A stretch of DNA of 64,000 nt from Clostridium sp. 'deep sea' (GCF_014931565.1 NZ_CP063353.1:3038001-3102000); one strand, 5' to 3'. Counted from the stretch's first letter, positions 1-10,232 are shown. The notes: a model not told the origin generated them from the letters alone. Numbers and translations: made by a program.

Positions 1-161
1 CTCCAGAGTACTGGGTAGCTGTTGTTAAGCCAAACAGAGTTATGTTTGAGCTAAGCGGAGTTCCTGAGGAGATAGCTCGCGAAGCGATTAGATTGGCATC
101 TCATAAGTTGCCAATAAAGTGTAAGTTTGTTAAACGTGAAGAACTGGGTGGTGAAGAATAA
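1..161 (+). CDS. rplP: 50S ribosomal protein L16, C-terminal fragment (cut by window start)
   Basis: Reading frame 3 gives a peptide starting [20 protein letters not shown] and running to the TAA at 159-161. This is the conserved C-terminus of L16, which helps form the A-site region of the 50S subunit near 5S rRNA. The start lies before the window. The last base of the stop is the first base of the rpmC ATG (TAATG), so the two genes are translationally coupled, as usual in the S10 operon. Confidence 0.95.
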   Translation, partial: PEYWVAVVKPNRVMFELSGVPEEIAREAIRLASHKLPIKCKFVKREELGGEE

Positions 162-361
162 TGCGAGTAAATGAAATTCGCGTATTAAGTGATCAAGACC
201 TAGGAAAGAAACTTGATGATTTAAAAGAGGAATTGTTCAATTTACGGTTTCGTTCAGCCGTTGGGCAATTAGAAAACCCAATGCGCATTCGCACAGTGAG
301 AAAGTCTATTGCTCGTATTAAAACTGTTATGCGCGAGCGTGAACTGGGAATCAACCAGTAG
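161..361 (+). CDS. rpmC: 50S ribosomal protein L29
   Basis: This 66-residue protein has the typical L29 length and conserved core ([21 protein letters not shown]), an antiparallel helical hairpin that sits at the polypeptide exit tunnel beside L23 and is part of the docking site for trigger factor and SRP. It overlaps the rplP stop by one base and is followed after 22 bases by rpsQ, in the standard order rplP-rpmC-rpsQ. Confidence 0.97.
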   Translation: MRVNEIRVLSDQDLGKKLDDLKEELFNLRFRSAVGQLENPMRIRTVRKSIARIKTVMRERELGINQ

Positions 362-383
362 TTGAAGGGAGGCCGACCCGATA

Positions 384-638
384 ATGGAAAGAAATAATCG
401 TAAGGTGCGACAGGGAGTTGTATTAAGCGATAAGATGGATAAAACCGTTGTTGTCAATGTTGAACGGATTACCCGTCATCCTTTGTACGGCAAGAAAATG
501 AAGCGTAGTAAGAAGTATCATGCTCATGATGTTGAGAATGTTTGTCGTCAAGGTGATATAGTTGAAATAATGGAAACACGACCATTGAGTAAAACTAAGC
601 GTTGGCGTGTTGTCCGCATTGTTAAAAAAGCCGAGTAG
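384..638 (+). CDS. rpsQ: 30S ribosomal protein S17
   Basis: This 84-residue OB-fold protein has the S17 hallmarks [18 protein letters not shown] and a basic C-terminal tail. S17 is a primary 16S rRNA binder that nucleates 30S assembly. A Shine-Dalgarno sequence (AGGGAGG) precedes the ATG. It lies between rpmC and rplN as expected. Confidence 0.97.
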   Translation: MERNNRKVRQGVVLSDKMDKTVVVNVERITRHPLYGKKMKRSKKYHAHDVENVCRQGDIVEIMETRPLSKTKRWRVVRIVKKAE

Positions 639-658
639 GTTGAAGGGAGGAACACGCT

Positions 659-1027
659 GTGATTCAAAGCGAAAGCAGACTGCGTGTTGCAGATAACTCC
701 GGAGCTAAAGAAGTATTATGTATTCGTGTACTTGGAGGCTCTAAACGTCGGTACGCAAGCATCGGTGATATTATTGTCGCTACCGTTAAGGAAGCAACAC
801 CCGGCGGAGTTGTTAAGAAAGGTGAAGTAGTTAAGGCGGTTGTAGTCCGTACTAAGTACGGTGTTAGTCGAACAGACGGAAGTCTAATTAGATTTGACGA
901 TAACGCAGTCGTTATTCTTGACGACAATCATAACCCACGTGGCACACGTATATTTGGGCCTGTGGCACGTGAAATTCGAGAAAAGAATTTCATGAAAATT
1001 GTTTCACTCGCCCCCGAAGTATTTTAA
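659..1027 (+). CDS. rplN: 50S ribosomal protein L14
   Basis: The protein has 122 residues, the invariant L14 length, beginning [18 protein letters not shown] and containing the conserved [11 protein letters not shown] segment. L14 sits at the subunit interface, forms bridges to 16S rRNA and is the docking site of the silencing factor RsfS. The start is GTG at 659, preceded by GAAGGGAGG. No frameshift is seen. Confidence 0.97.
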   Translation: MIQSESRLRVADNSGAKEVLCIRVLGGSKRRYASIGDIIVATVKEATPGGVVKKGEVVKAVVVRTKYGVSRTDGSLIRFDDNAVVILDDNHNPRGTRIFGPVAREIREKNFMKIVSLAPEVF

Positions 1028-1045
1028 TTGCTAGGAGGGAAAGCG

Positions 1046-1375
1046 ATGAGTCAGAAAAAACTTCATGTCAAAAAAGATGATAAAGTTCTTATTTTGGCAG
1101 GCAAAGATAAGGGCAAATCTGGTAAAGTGTTAAAAGCTATGCCAGCAGAGAACCGTGTTATTGTTGAAAGTGCCAGCAGAGAACCGTGTTATTGTTGACC
1201 AGGTAAAATGGGTCAAGATAGTGGAATTATTGAAAGAGAAGCTCCACTAAATGTATCAAACGTTATGCTTGTTTGCCCTAGCTGCAAAGAAGCTAGTCGC
1301 ACAGGCATGAAAATCCTAGAAGATGGTGCCAAAGTACGTTACTGCAAAAAATGCGGTCAAACGATTGATAAGTAG
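1046..1375 (+). pseudogene. rplX: 50S ribosomal protein L24, interrupted by an internal direct duplication
   Basis: The ATG at 1046 (after GGAGGGAAAGCG) begins a good L24: [20 protein letters not shown] with the KOW motif, up to NRVIVE near 1168. A 28-base direct repeat follows (copies at 1140-1167 and 1171-1198, offset 31). It yields nine nonsense residues and an in-frame TGA at 1196-1198. From 1199 the same frame resumes L24 sequence (PGKMGQDSGIIEREAPLNVS), including two CxxC pairs (CPSC and CKKC), and ends at TAG 1373-1375. Against the family, exactly ten codons (normally GVNxVKKHxxP-like) appear replaced, and overall length is kept. L24 initiates 50S assembly, so loss should be costly. 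A sequencing or assembly artefact, or a functional copy elsewhere, must be considered. Confidence 0.85.
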
Positions 1376-1400
1376 TAAATGACGGAAAGGAGGATCATCC

Positions 1401-1940
1401 GTGTCTAGGCTAAAAGAAAAATATATTTCTGAAGTTAAACCAGCAATGCAAGAGAAGTTTAACTACGACAATGTTATGGAAATTCCTAAGATTGAAAAGA
1501 TTTCTGTAAATATGGGTGTAGGTAGAGCTGTTGAAGACAAAAAGTTAATTGACTATGCTGTTGCAGATTTAGCAACAATCACTGGTCAAAAACCTGTTGT
1601 TAACAATGCAAGACGATCTGTATCAAACTTTAAGCTTCGTGCTGGTATGCCAATTGGATGTAAAGTTACACTTCGCGGTAAGCGAATGTATGACTTTTTA
1701 GATAAACTAATTAGTATTAACTTACCACGTGTAAGAGATTTTCGTGGTATTTCTCCTGAGGCCTTTGATGGTCGAGGAAACTATACTCTTGGTGTAAAAG
1801 AGCAACTCATATTCCCAGAAATCCGTTACGATCAAGTACAACATGTACAAGGTATGAATATTACAATCGTAACTACAGCGAAATCTGATGAGGAAGCTCA
1901 TGAGTTGTTAACCTTAATGGGTATGCCGTTTAAGAGATAA
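1401..1940 (+). CDS. rplE: 50S ribosomal protein L5
   Basis: The 179-residue protein matches L5, which binds 5S rRNA and contacts the P-site tRNA. Recognisable parts are the N-terminal [48 protein letters not shown] and the C-terminal [20 protein letters not shown]. The start is GTG at 1401 with AAAGGAGG upstream. It follows the damaged rplX by 25 bases and precedes the zinc-type S14 gene. Confidence 0.97.
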   Translation: MSRLKEKYISEVKPAMQEKFNYDNVMEIPKIEKISVNMGVGRAVEDKKLIDYAVADLATITGQKPVVNNARRSVSNFKLRAGMPIGCKVTLRGKRMYDFLDKLISINLPRVRDFRGISPEAFDGRGNYTLGVKEQLIFPEIRYDQVQHVQGMNITIVTTAKSDEEAHELLTLMGMPFKR

Positions 1941-1952
1941 GGGGGTAGACTC

Positions 1953-2138
1953 GTGGCTAAGAAATCAATGATCGCCAAGCAAAAGCGTAAGCAAAAATTC
2001 ACTACCCGGGAATACAATCGCTGTAGAATATGTGGTAGACCGCGTGGTTATATGCGTAAATTCGGTATCTGCCGAATCTGTTTCCGTAAGCTGGCACATC
2101 AGGGTATGATCCCTGGCGTGAAAAAGGCCAGTTGGTAG
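1953..2138 (+). CDS. rpsZ: 30S ribosomal protein S14, zinc-binding (type Z)
   Basis: This short 61-residue S14 has two Cys pairs (CRICG and CRICF) forming a zinc ribbon, the C+ or type Z form common in Firmicutes, as opposed to the ~89-residue zinc-free form. S14 lies in the 30S head. The start is GTG at 1953 with a GGGGGTAG upstream. Position between rplE and rpsH is canonical for the spc operon. Confidence 0.97.
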   Translation: MAKKSMIAKQKRKQKFTTREYNRCRICGRPRGYMRKFGICRICFRKLAHQGMIPGVKKASW

Positions 2139-2163
2139 GAGCATAGAAAAGGAGGCTGTTACC

Positions 2164-2562
2164 ATGGTAATGACTGACCCTATTGCTGATATGTTAACTA
2201 GAATACGTAATGCAGCTTCTGCTCTTCATAATAGTGTTGATGTTCCTGCATCAAACATGAAGAAGGCGATAGCTGAACTACTGTTACAAGAAGGATATAT
2301 TAAGGGTTTTGAAGTATTAGATAATAACAACCAAGGCACTATTCGTATTGCCTTAAAATATGGACCTAACCGTACTCAGGTTATTCACGGAATTAAAAGA
2401 ATTTCTAAGCCTGGCTTAAGAATTTACAGTCGTAAAAATGAAATTCCAAGAGTACTTGGTGGCTTAGGTATAGCTTTGATATCAACATCTCAAGGTTTAG
2501 TTACAGACAATAAGGCACGCGAACTTCGCTTAGGCGGAGAAGTAGTTTGCTATGTTTGGTAG
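2164..2562 (+). CDS. rpsH: 30S ribosomal protein S8
   Basis: The 132-residue protein opens [17 protein letters not shown], the S8 signature, and ends GGEVVCYVW as expected. S8 binds the central domain of 16S rRNA and in many bacteria represses its own spc operon by binding mRNA that mimics that site. Its ATG at 2164 follows an AAAGGAGG ribosome site. Confidence 0.97.
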   Translation: MVMTDPIADMLTRIRNAASALHNSVDVPASNMKKAIAELLLQEGYIKGFEVLDNNNQGTIRIALKYGPNRTQVIHGIKRISKPGLRIYSRKNEIPRVLGGLGIALISTSQGLVTDNKARELRLGGEVVCYVW

Positions 2563-2574
2563 GGGGGTGTCGAT

Positions 2575-3108
2575 ATGTCACGTATAGGAAGAAAACCTAT
2601 CACCATACCAAAAGGTGTAGAGGTTAAAAAAGATGGTAATACACTTGAAATAAAAGGACCTAAAGGTGTTCTAAAAGACACATTTAACCCTGATATGGAG
2701 ATTGTTATTGAAGAGAATATAATTTCAGTTAAACGTCCTAATGACCAAGTTAAAAACCGTGCTTTACATGGTTTAACAAGAAGCTTAATTGCTAATATGG
2801 TTGAAGGTGTTACAAAAGGTTTCGAAAAATCACTAGAGCTAAGAGGTGTTGGTTATCGTGCTGCTAAACAAGGTAAAAAACTTGTTTTAACAGTAGGTTA
2901 CTCTCATCCAGTTGAAATGGATCCACCAGCTGGGATTGAAGTTGAGGTTCCATCTAACACAAAGATCGTAGTAAAAGGAATAAATAAACAGGTAGTTGGC
3001 CAATTTGCGGCAGAAGTTCGCTCCGTACGCGCACCTGAGCCATATAAAGGCAAAGGTATTCGTTACGAAGGTGAGTATGTACGTCAAAAAGTCGGTAAGA
3101 CTGGCTAA
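2575..3108 (+). CDS. rplF: 50S ribosomal protein L6
   Basis: The 177-residue protein has the duplicated L6 fold: [17 protein letters not shown] at the start and the C-terminal [20 protein letters not shown] loop that contacts 23S rRNA near the sarcin-ricin loop. It follows rpsH by 12 bases with a GGGGGG ribosome site. Confidence 0.97.
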   Translation: MSRIGRKPITIPKGVEVKKDGNTLEIKGPKGVLKDTFNPDMEIVIEENIISVKRPNDQVKNRALHGLTRSLIANMVEGVTKGFEKSLELRGVGYRAAKQGKKLVLTVGYSHPVEMDPPAGIEVEVPSNTKIVVKGINKQVVGQFAAEVRSVRAPEPYKGKGIRYEGEYVRQKVGKTG

Positions 3109-3141
3109 TTAATCCGTGGCGACGGAAAGGAGTAGTGTATT

Positions 3142-3510
3142 ATGCTACAAAAAGCGGATCGTAATAAACTTCGTAAGAAGCGCCATTATCGTATACGCAA
3201 TCGCGTTTTCGGTAATCCTGAGCGTCCACGGTTAAATGTATACCGTAGTAATAAACATATCTATGCTCAAATCATCGATGATGAAGTAGGTAAAACATTA
3301 TTATCGGTATCAACATTAAGCCCTGAAATTGCGTCTGTATGTAATAATGGTGGTAACGTAGAGGCAGCCCGTATGGTAGGTAAACTGATTGGCGAGAAAG
3401 CTGTAGCGCTTGGTGTGAGCAAAGTAGTATTTGATCGTGGTGGATATAAATACCATGGTCGTGTAGCTAACCTAGCAAGTGCTGCGCGCGAAGCTGGTCT
3501 TGAGTTTTAA
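3142..3510 (+). CDS. rplR: 50S ribosomal protein L18
   Basis: The 122-residue protein contains [20 protein letters not shown] and the conserved end [27 protein letters not shown], both diagnostic of L18, a 5S rRNA-binding protein of the central protuberance. A strong site (GGAAAGGAG) precedes the ATG. Confidence 0.97.
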   Translation: MLQKADRNKLRKKRHYRIRNRVFGNPERPRLNVYRSNKHIYAQIIDDEVGKTLLSVSTLSPEIASVCNNGGNVEAARMVGKLIGEKAVALGVSKVVFDRGGYKYHGRVANLASAAREAGLEF

Positions 3511-3527
3511 CAGCGGGAGGATATAAG

Positions 3528-4046
3528 ATGGAAAAGCGCCAAAATAAACGTAGAAGAAACGATAAAGTTAAAAGTGATCTTTTAGAAAAGGTTATAGAGA
3601 TAAAGCCTGTATCTAAAACCGTAAAAGGTGGTAGAGTTAGAAGCTTTAGCGCTATTGTTGCTGTTGGTGATGGTAAAGGTAAAGTAGGAGTTGGCTTAGG
3701 CAAAGCTCGTGGTGTACCTGATGCTGTACGTAAAGCAATTGATACTGCTCGTAAAAACATGGTGGCTATCCCACTTGTTGGTACCACAATACCTCACCAG
3801 GTATTAGGTGTTTACGGTGCAGGAAAAGTTCTCTTAAAACCAGCCTCTGAAGGTACAGGAGTTATTGCCGGAAGTGCTGCTCGTGCTATCTTAGAATTAG
3901 TTGGTGTAAGAGATATTTTAACAAAGTCTCTAGGCTCACCTAACAAGATTAATATTGCGTATGCAACTATGCAAGGTTTGAAAGAACTTCAAACTGCTGA
4001 GCAAGTTTCAGCACTTCGCAATAAAGATATTGAGAGTTTACATTAA
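3528..4046 (+). CDS. rpsE: 30S ribosomal protein S5
   Basis: The 172-residue protein has the N-terminal double-stranded RNA-binding-like domain ([20 protein letters not shown]) and the C-terminal half with [19 protein letters not shown] and [14 protein letters not shown]5 contributes to decoding accuracy and mRNA helicase activity at the entry channel. It follows rplR by 17 bases. Confidence 0.97.
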   Translation: MEKRQNKRRRNDKVKSDLLEKVIEIKPVSKTVKGGRVRSFSAIVAVGDGKGKVGVGLGKARGVPDAVRKAIDTARKNMVAIPLVGTTIPHQVLGVYGAGKVLLKPASEGTGVIAGSAARAILELVGVRDILTKSLGSPNKINIAYATMQGLKELQTAEQVSALRNKDIESLH

Positions 4047-4067
4047 GGTATAGCGGGAGGTAGTGAT

Positions 4068-4253
4068 ATGTCAACTCAATTAAAAATCACGCTGAAACGT
4101 AGCCTGATTGGTAATATACAAAAACAAAAAGATACTGTAAAAGCACTTGGTTTAAAAAAAATCCGCCAATCTGTGATTCATAATGATACACCACAGATTC
4201 GCGGAATGATTCACAAGGTTGCTCATTTAGTTACAGTAGAAGAGATTAACTAG
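4068..4253 (+). CDS. rpmD: 50S ribosomal protein L30
   Basis: The 61-residue protein shows the L30 pattern: [20 protein letters not shown], then [20 protein letters not shown]. It lies between rpsE and rplO, the standard order. The ATG is preceded by GCGGGAGG. Confidence 0.96.
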   Translation: MSTQLKITLKRSLIGNIQKQKDTVKALGLKKIRQSVIHNDTPQIRGMIHKVAHLVTVEEIN

Positions 4254-4273
4254 AGCAGCGGGAGGTGTAAACG

Positions 4274-4714
4274 ATGAAATTACATCAGTTAAAGCCTGCT
4301 AAGGGCTCTCGTGGCAAGCAAAAGCGTGTTGGAAGAGGTCCTGGTTCAGGTTATGGTACAACTGCTGGACGCGGTATGAATGGTCAAAATTCACGCTCAG
4401 GTGGTGGAGTATCAGTAGGATTTGAAGGTGGTCAAATGCCACTATCACGTTTGTTACCAAAGCGTGGGTTTACAAATATATTCCGTAAAGAATATGCTGC
4501 TATTAATTTAGATCAACTAAACATCTTTGAGAATGGCACTGTTGTAGATGTTGAGGTATTAAAATCTAGTGGCTTGGTCAAGAATGTAAAGCATGGGGTG
4601 AAAATCTTAGGCAGAGGCAAACTTGATAAGAAGTTAACAGTGAAGGTTCACGCATTCTCAAAATCTGCCACAGAAGCTATAAAGGCTGCTGGTGGAGAAG
4701 CAGAGGTGATATAA
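4274..4714 (+). CDS. rplO: 50S ribosomal protein L15
   Basis: The 146-residue protein begins with the glycine- and basic-rich extension typical of L15 ([20 protein letters not shown]) that penetrates the 50S core, then [20 protein letters not shown] and the globular C-terminal domain. Its stop abuts the secY start directly. Confidence 0.97.
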   Translation: MKLHQLKPAKGSRGKQKRVGRGPGSGYGTTAGRGMNGQNSRSGGGVSVGFEGGQMPLSRLLPKRGFTNIFRKEYAAINLDQLNIFENGTVVDVEVLKSSGLVKNVKHGVKILGRGKLDKKLTVKVHAFSKSATEAIKAAGGEAEVI

Positions 4715-5971
4715 GTGATTAAGACATTACGCAATGCCTGGAAGATTCCTGATTTACGTAAACGTCTTTTATTCACACTAGGGATGTTATTTGTATTCAG
4801 GCTAGGTGCTCATATACCTGTGCCTGGAGTAAATAATGAGGCATTAAAAGATTTGTTTAGTCAAGGCAATCTACTTGGTTTTTTTGATGTAGTAGCAGGT
4901 GGTGCGCTTAAAGACTTTACAATATTTGCAATGTCGGTAACACCTTATATCACGGCATCTATTGTAATTCAGCTATTAACTTTAATTATTCCTTCTTGGG
5001 AGAGAATGATTAAAGAAGGTGGCCAAGAGGGTCGTAAAAAGCAAATGCGATATACCAGATATGCAACTGTTATTTTAGCGTTTATTCAAGCTTTAGCTGT
5101 TACATTAGGTATTCGCAGTTACTTGTTAAAACAATCATGGTCATCATATCTACTCATTGCCTTAACATTAGCTGCTGGTACAGCGTTCTTAATGTGGCTA
5201 GGTGAAAAGATACAAGAGCATGGAATAGGAAATGGTATTTCTTTAATTATTTTCACAGGTATTATTTCACGTTTGCCTATGTCTGTAGTGAATATGATTC
5301 GTAAAGTTAGGCTAAATGAAATGAGTATCTTTACTGTAATTGCTATTGTTTTAGGTGTAGTAGTAATGATTGCAGCAGTTATCTTAATACAAGAAGGACA
5401 AAGAAGAATTCCAGTGCAGTATGCTCGTAGAGTAGTTGGTCGTAAAGTTGTTGGTGGACAGAGTACCCACATTCCTTTACGTATTAACCAAGCGGGTGTT
5501 ATCCCTGTAATTTTTGCTTCATCAATCTTAATGTTCCCAGCCACTATTGCTACTTTTAGTAAGGCTGCTTGGTTAAAGAAAGTTGGCGAAGCTTTACAAA
5601 TGGGTGGTTGGTTGCATACCATACTTTACATGTTATTCATCTTTGGATTTACCTATTTCTATACATCAGTACAGTTTAATCCTCGTGATATTTCAGATAA
5701 TCTAAAGCAGCAGGGTGGTTTTGTACCTGGTATTAGACCTGGTAAACCAACAACAGATTATTTATCACGAGTTTCAGGAAGGTTAACATTTGTAGGTGCT
5801 ACATTCTTATGTGCATTAGTAATTATTCCTATAGTTATAAGTAGTGCTTTCAATATTCAAATTGGAATTGCTGGTACTAGTTTAATTATTATGGTAGGTG
5901 TAGCGTTAGACACTGTTAAACAGATTGAAAATCAGCTTATGATGCGCCATTATGGTGGATTTCTTAAATAA
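4715..5971 (+). CDS. secY: Protein translocase subunit SecY
   Basis: This 418-residue membrane protein forms the central channel of the Sec translocon with SecE and SecG. About ten hydrophobic segments are visible. Conserved parts include FRLGAHIPVPGVN near the N-terminus, the plug-region FFDVVAGGALKDFTIFAMSV and the cytosolic loop RRIPVQYARRVVGRKV that contacts ribosome and SecA. The start is GTG at 4715, immediately after the rplO stop, indicating coupled translation. Confidence 0.97.
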   Translation: MIKTLRNAWKIPDLRKRLLFTLGMLFVFRLGAHIPVPGVNNEALKDLFSQGNLLGFFDVVAGGALKDFTIFAMSVTPYITASIVIQLLTLIIPSWERMIKEGGQEGRKKQMRYTRYATVILAFIQALAVTLGIRSYLLKQSWSSYLLIALTLAAGTAFLMWLGEKIQEHGIGNGISLIIFTGIISRLPMSVVNMIRKVRLNEMSIFTVIAIVLGVVVMIAAVILIQEGQRRIPVQYARRVVGRKVVGGQSTHIPLRINQAGVIPVIFASSILMFPATIATFSKAAWLKKVGEALQMGGWLHTILYMLFIFGFTYFYTSVQFNPRDISDNLKQQGGFVPGIRPGKPTTDYLSRVSGRLTFVGATFLCALVIIPIVISSAFNIQIGIAGTSLIIMVGVALDTVKQIENQLMMRHYGGFLK

Positions 5972-5984
5972 GAGGTAAACAACT

Positions 5985-6629
5985 ATGAGAATAATTTTAG
6001 TTGGTCCCCCTGGGGCCGGTAAAGGTACTCAAGCAAAGAGTATCGCAGAAAAATATAATATACCTCACATATCAACTGGAGATATGTTCCGTAAAGCTTT
6101 ACGTGAACAAACACCAATGGGTCAAAAAGCTAAATTATATATGGATCGAGGAGAATTAGTTCCTGATGATGTAACTATTGGTTTAGTAAAAGAGAGATTA
6201 TCAGAAGCAGATTGCCAAAATGGTTATATGTTAGATGGTTATCCTCGCACAATTGCTCAGGCAGATGCGCTTGAAAAGTTGTTAACATCATGGAATAGCC
6301 AACTCGATCATGTTATTAATATATCTTCATCAGATAAAGTTGTAGTTGCTCGGTTAACCGGACGCAGATCCTGCCTTGAGTGTGGAGCTGTATACCATAT
6401 GTTATTTAACCCTCCTAAAAAGGATAGTTTATGTGACATATGTGGTCATGAGTTAGTACAACGAAAAGATGATAACGAAGAGACAGTAGTTAATAGGCTT
6501 AATGTTTATAAAAAGCAGACTGAGCCATTACTAAATTATTACCAAAAACGCAACTTACTTCGAGACATTAATGGCGAACAAAGCCTAGCTAAAGTTTTCG
6601 AAGAAATCTGTGAAGTCTTGGAGGGATAA
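5985..6629 (+). CDS. adk: Adenylate kinase with zinc-binding lid
   Basis: The 214-residue enzyme interconverts ATP + AMP and 2 ADP. The P-loop [10 protein letters not shown] is at residues 7-16, the AMP-binding HISTGDMFR follows, and the LID domain holds four Cys (CLECG and CDICG) that bind structural zinc, the Gram-positive form. Location secY-adk-map is standard for Firmicutes. Confidence 0.97.
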   Translation: MRIILVGPPGAGKGTQAKSIAEKYNIPHISTGDMFRKALREQTPMGQKAKLYMDRGELVPDDVTIGLVKERLSEADCQNGYMLDGYPRTIAQADALEKLLTSWNSQLDHVINISSSDKVVVARLTGRRSCLECGAVYHMLFNPPKKDSLCDICGHELVQRKDDNEETVVNRLNVYKKQTEPLLNYYQKRNLLRDINGEQSLAKVFEEICEVLEG

Positions 6630-6634
6630 TAGTA

Positions 6635-7384
6635 GTGATCACTATTAAATCAGAACGTGAATTATCATATATGCGTGAAGCTGGTGAAGTGGTCGCACAA
6701 GCCTTAGACTTAATGAAAGAGAATGTTAAACCCGGAATTTCCACAAAAGAACTGGACGATATCGTTACAGATTTTATGGAAAAAGTAGGGGCTAGGCCCT
6801 CTTTCAAAGGGTATCAAGGTTTTCCCGCCGCAATTTGTGCGTCAGTTAATGAAGAATTAGTTCATGGCATACCAAGGCGAGATAAAATACTGCGTGAAGG
6901 CGATATTTGTAGTATTGATGTTGGTGCAGAAGTTAAGGGTTATCATGGAGATGCCGCTAAAACCTTTGCAGTAGGCGATATTACAGATGAAGCTAAACAT
7001 TTATTACAGATTACTGAAAAGGCGCTAATGGATGGTATCGCGGCTGCTACCTCCGGAGCACGTCTATCAGATATATCACATGCCGTTCAGGTTGAAGTAG
7101 AGAGTCATAATTACTCTGTACCACGTGAATATACAGGGCATGGTATTGGTCAAGAAATGCATGAGGATCCCCAGGTTCTTAATTACGGTCCACCCGGTAG
7201 AGGTATAAAACTAAAGCCTGGGCTAACGTTAGCAATCGAACCAATGGTAATTGCAGGTGACTATCGTGTTAAAGAACTTGATGATGGTTGGACTGTTGTA
7301 TCAGTCGACGGAAGTCTCTGCGCTCACTTTGAGCATACCATATGTGTTCGCGAGGGTCAGGCAGAAATCCTGACAAAACGCTGA
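6635..7384 (+). CDS. map: Methionine aminopeptidase, type I
   Basis: The 249-residue metalloprotease removes N-terminal Met from nascent proteins. The five dimetal ligands of the pita-bread fold are visible: the two Asp of SIDVGAEVKGYHGDAAKTF, His in GHGIGQEMHEDP, Glu in AIEPM and Glu in FEHT. The start is GTG at 6635, five bases after the adk stop. No KOW-domain gene lies between map and infA, unlike in some Firmicutes. Confidence 0.97.
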   Translation: MITIKSERELSYMREAGEVVAQALDLMKENVKPGISTKELDDIVTDFMEKVGARPSFKGYQGFPAAICASVNEELVHGIPRRDKILREGDICSIDVGAEVKGYHGDAAKTFAVGDITDEAKHLLQITEKALMDGIAAATSGARLSDISHAVQVEVESHNYSVPREYTGHGIGQEMHEDPQVLNYGPPGRGIKLKPGLTLAIEPMVIAGDYRVKELDDGWTVVSVDGSLCAHFEHTICVREGQAEILTKR

Positions 7385-7429
7385 TGCTTCGGAAGTTAAA
7401 TGAGAGAATCCAGGGGAGGGTTATGTAAA

Positions 7430-7648
7430 ATGGCTAATCAAAAAGCAATAGAAGTTGAAGGTAGAGTAGTGGAAGCTATGCCTAATGCCCGTTTTAGAGT
7501 AAAACTAGAAAACGGTCATGAAGTATTAGCAACAATCTCAGGTAAAATAAGAATGAATTATATTCGTATTCTTACAGGGGACCGTGTAAAGATTGAATTA
7601 TCGCCTTACGATTTGACACAAGGTCGGATAACATATCGTTACAAGTAG
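7430..7648 (+). CDS. infA: Translation initiation factor IF-1
   Basis: From ATG 7430 the product is the usual 72 residues: [20 protein letters not shown], then [20 protein letters not shown], an S1/OB fold that occupies the ribosomal A site during initiation. The open frame extends up to 7400, but the extra ten residues are not part of the family, and GGGGAGGG lies well placed before 7430. Confidence 0.96.
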   Translation: MANQKAIEVEGRVVEAMPNARFRVKLENGHEVLATISGKIRMNYIRILTGDRVKIELSPYDLTQGRITYRYK

Positions 7649-7671
7649 TAACGTCACAGGAGGTGCTGTCG

Positions 7672-7785
7672 GTGAAAGTAAGACCGTCGGTAAAGAAGTT
7701 TTGTGAAAAATGCAAAATTATCCGCCGTAAAGGTAGGGTAATGGTTATATGTGAAAACCCAAAGCATAAACAACGCCAGGGTTAA
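7672..7785 (+). CDS. rpmJ: 50S ribosomal protein L36, zinc-binding
   Basis: A 37-residue frame from GTG 7672 reads [20 protein letters not shown], then [17 protein letters not shown]. The C-x2-C...C-x4-H zinc ribbon is intact, the typical C+ L36. CAGGAGG lies eight bases before the start. It sits between infA and rpsM as expected. Confidence 0.97.
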   Translation: MKVRPSVKKFCEKCKIIRRKGRVMVICENPKHKQRQG

Positions 7786-7800
7786 AGTGGAGGTGTAAGA

Positions 7801-8172
7801 ATGGCTCGTATATCAGGGGTTGACCTACCACGTGAAAAGCGGGTTGTAATTGGTCTTACCTATATATATGGTATTGGTAGATCTCGTGCTGAGGATATAT
7901 TAGAAAGCACAGGAGTAGATCCTTCTACTCGCGTACGTGATTTAACTGAGGAAGAAGTTAATAAAATACGTGATTTTATAGATGTAAATTATGTTGTTGA
8001 AGGTGATTTACGGCGTGATGTTACGCAGAGCGTAAAGCGTTTAATGGAAATTGGTTGCTACCGTGGCTTACGTCATAGACGTGGTTTACCGGTACGTGGA
8101 CAACGTACAAAAACAAACGCTCGAACCCGTAAAGGTCATAAAAAGACTGTAGGCATTCGACGTAAAAAGTAA
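7801..8172 (+). CDS. rpsM: 30S ribosomal protein S13
   Basis: The 123-residue protein begins [20 protein letters not shown] and ends with the basic tail [20 protein letters not shown], both diagnostic. S13 is in the 30S head and contacts P-site tRNA and L5. It follows rpmJ by 15 bases with a GTGGAGGTG ribosome site. Confidence 0.97.
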   Translation: MARISGVDLPREKRVVIGLTYIYGIGRSRAEDILESTGVDPSTRVRDLTEEEVNKIRDFIDVNYVVEGDLRRDVTQSVKRLMEIGCYRGLRHRRGLPVRGQRTKTNARTRKGHKKTVGIRRKK

Positions 8173-8186
8173 GGAGGAAGGGTGTT

Positions 8187-8585
8187 ATGGCAAGAAGAAG
8201 TCGAGGAAATAATCGTCGACGTCGACGCGAACGCAAAAATGTCGACTCAGGTATAGCGCATATCGTATCGACATTTAACAATACAATTGTTACGATAACA
8301 GATAAATCTGGTAATGCTCTGTCTTGGTCGAGTGCTGGAGCTCAAGGTTTTAAGGGTTCTAGAAAATCGACTCCATTTGCTGCAGGTGTAGCTGCAGAAG
8401 TGGCAGCAAAGGCATCAATGGAGCATGGAATGCGTACTGTAGACGTCCGCGTTAAAGGCCCTGGACCAGGTCGTGAGGCTGCAATTAGATCTTTGCAGGC
8501 TGCTGGCTTGGAAGTTAATTCCATTGCTGATGTAACTCCCATTCCACACAACGGTTGTCGTCCACCTAAACGACGCCGTGTGTAA
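8187..8585 (+). CDS. rpsK: 30S ribosomal protein S11
   Basis: The 132-residue protein has [20 protein letters not shown] and the C-terminal [15 protein letters not shown], typical of S11, which lies on the 30S platform near the E site. The N-terminus is very basic ([18 protein letters not shown]). AAGGAGGAAGG precedes the ATG. Confidence 0.97.
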   Translation: MARRSRGNNRRRRRERKNVDSGIAHIVSTFNNTIVTITDKSGNALSWSSAGAQGFKGSRKSTPFAAGVAAEVAAKASMEHGMRTVDVRVKGPGPGREAAIRSLQAAGLEVNSIADVTPIPHNGCRPPKRRRV

Positions 8586-8600
8586 TTAAGGAGGCTAACA

Positions 8601-9227
8601 ATGGCTAAATATACAGGACCAGTTTGTCGATTATGTCGACGTGAAGGCACAAAGTTATATCTTAAAGGTGATCGTTGCTATACAGCAAAATGCGCTTTTG
8701 AAAGACGTGCTTATGCCCCAGGTCAACATGGAAAAGGCAGAATCAAGGTTAGTGATTATGGTTTACAGCTTCGTGCTAAACAAAAAGCACGTCGCATATA
8801 TGGTGTTTTAGAGAAGCAGTTCCGTGCTTATTATGAAGAGGCTGCTAAGGTACGTGGAGTTACTGGTGAAGTATTAATACAGATTCTCGAAAGTCGTTTA
8901 GATAATATGGTATTTAGAGCTGGTTTTGCCGCCTCTAGAAGTCAAGCTAGACAACTTGTACGACATGGACATTTTACAGTAAATGGTAAAAAGGTTAACA
9001 TTCCTTCGTATCGTATGAAAGCTGAAGATGTAATTGACGTACGTGAAAAGAGCAGAAGTTCTGTAATAATGAAAGATATTGCCGAGGCTCTTCAGGATAG
9101 AACTATTCCTGAATGGTTAGATGTTGACAAGGCACAGTTGGCATGTAAGGTAGTACGCTTGCCAGAACGCGCAGAAATTAACATACCTGTGGAAGAACAT
9201 CTCATTGTAGAGCGTTATTCACGTTAA
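8601..9227 (+). CDS. rpsD: 30S ribosomal protein S4, zinc-containing form
   Basis: The 208-residue protein has an N-terminal Cys cluster ([18 protein letters not shown] and CAF), marking the zinc-positive S4, and an S4 RNA-binding domain around [21 protein letters not shown]4 starts 30S assembly and tunes decoding fidelity. It often represses its own operon. Confidence 0.97.
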   Translation: MAKYTGPVCRLCRREGTKLYLKGDRCYTAKCAFERRAYAPGQHGKGRIKVSDYGLQLRAKQKARRIYGVLEKQFRAYYEEAAKVRGVTGEVLIQILESRLDNMVFRAGFAASRSQARQLVRHGHFTVNGKKVNIPSYRMKAEDVIDVREKSRSSVIMKDIAEALQDRTIPEWLDVDKAQLACKVVRLPERAEINIPVEEHLIVERYSR

Positions 9228-9284
9228 TGTGTTAACACCCTCACATTGGTAGGCAACACATATTGTGATTCAGGAGGGTATGCT

Positions 9285-10232
9285 GTGATTGAAATGACAA
9301 AGCCGTCTATTACCAAAGTGAATGAAAATATTGAAGAAAATTACGCTTGCTATGTTATAGAACCACTCGAGAGAGGTTATGGTACAACATTAGGCAATTC
9401 TTTACGTAGGATATTACTGTCTTCTTTACCCGGAGCAGCAGTATCTAGAGTTCGTATTGATAGTGTGCTTCATGAGTTTTCAACAATCGAAGGTGTTGTA
9501 GAGGACGTTACAGAAATTATGCTGAATCTAAAACAATTGCGTTTGCATTTACATGGAGTTGAAGACGTTGTACGTATCAATATTGCAGCCGAAGGTCCTG
9601 GGGTAGTTACAGCTAATGATTTTACATCAGATAGTGATATAACTATACTCAACCCAGACCTGCATATTGCAACTCTTGAGCGTGGTGGACGTTTATTCAT
9701 GGAAGTAGATGTTGAGATGGGCAGAGGATATGTATCAGCTGTTATGAACAAAGCTGAAGACCAACCAATTGGTGTTATTCCTGTTGACTCAATTTTCTCT
9801 CCAGTAAGACGTGTAAGTTACAACGTAGAAAACACTCGTGTTGGGCAAGACATTAATAAACATAAGCTTACAATAGAATTGTGGACAGATGGAAGATTAT
9901 CTCCAGATGAAGCTTTAGGTTTAGGCGCACGCATTATGAGTGAGCACCTAGCATTGTTTATCAATATGTCTGATACAGCAAGAGACGCAGAAGTTCTCGT
10001 GGAGCAAGAAGAAGATACAATGAATCGTGTACTTGAAATGCCAATCGAAGAACTTGATCTCTCTGTTAGATCATACAATTGTTTAAAACGAGCAGGCATA
10101 AATACAGTACAAGAGCTTATACAGCGCTCTGAAGATGAAATGCTTAAGGTACGAAACTTAGGTAAGAAGTCCTTAACCGAAGTAAAACACAAGCTAGTTG
10201 AATTAAACTTAAGCATGCGTGATTCGGAGTAA
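9285..10232 (+). CDS. rpoA: RNA polymerase subunit alpha
   Basis: The GTG at 9285, eight bases after CAGGAGGG, gives 315 residues starting [20 protein letters not shown], close to the ~314 of other Firmicutes. An earlier in-frame start at 9246 would add 13 unrelated residues and is less likely. The N-terminal dimerisation domain ([20 protein letters not shown]) and C-terminal domain ([20 protein letters not shown]) that binds UP elements and activators are complete. Confidence 0.97.
   Translation: MIEMTKPSITKVNENIEENYACYVIEPLERGYGTTLGNSLRRILLSSLPGAAVSRVRIDSVLHEFSTIEGVVEDVTEIMLNLKQLRLHLHGVEDVVRINIAAEGPGVVTANDFTSDSDITILNPDLHIATLERGGRLFMEVDVEMGRGYVSAVMNKAEDQPIGVIPVDSIFSPVRRVSYNVENTRVGQDINKHKLTIELWTDGRLSPDEALGLGARIMSEHLALFINMSDTARDAEVLVEQEEDTMNRVLEMPIEELDLSVRSYNCLKRAGINTVQELIQRSEDEMLKVRNLGKKSLTEVKHKLVELNLSMRDSE

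Noticed and set aside
1196-1198. TGA in rplX as a recoded codon (Sec or Trp)
   Set aside because: The residues around it are repeat-derived nonsense, no SECIS-like hairpin is evident, and elsewhere TGA is used as a normal stop (e.g. ecfT, map).
5119-5622. 167-residue minus-strand ORF opposite secY
   Set aside because: It is a shadow of secY, with no ribosome site and no recognisable domain.
7400-7429. Longer N-terminus of IF-1
   Set aside because: IF-1 is ~72 residues and the ribosome site fits ATG 7430.
9246-9284. Longer N-terminus of RpoA
   Set aside because: The added residues are not in the family and the strong ribosome site serves the GTG at 9285.
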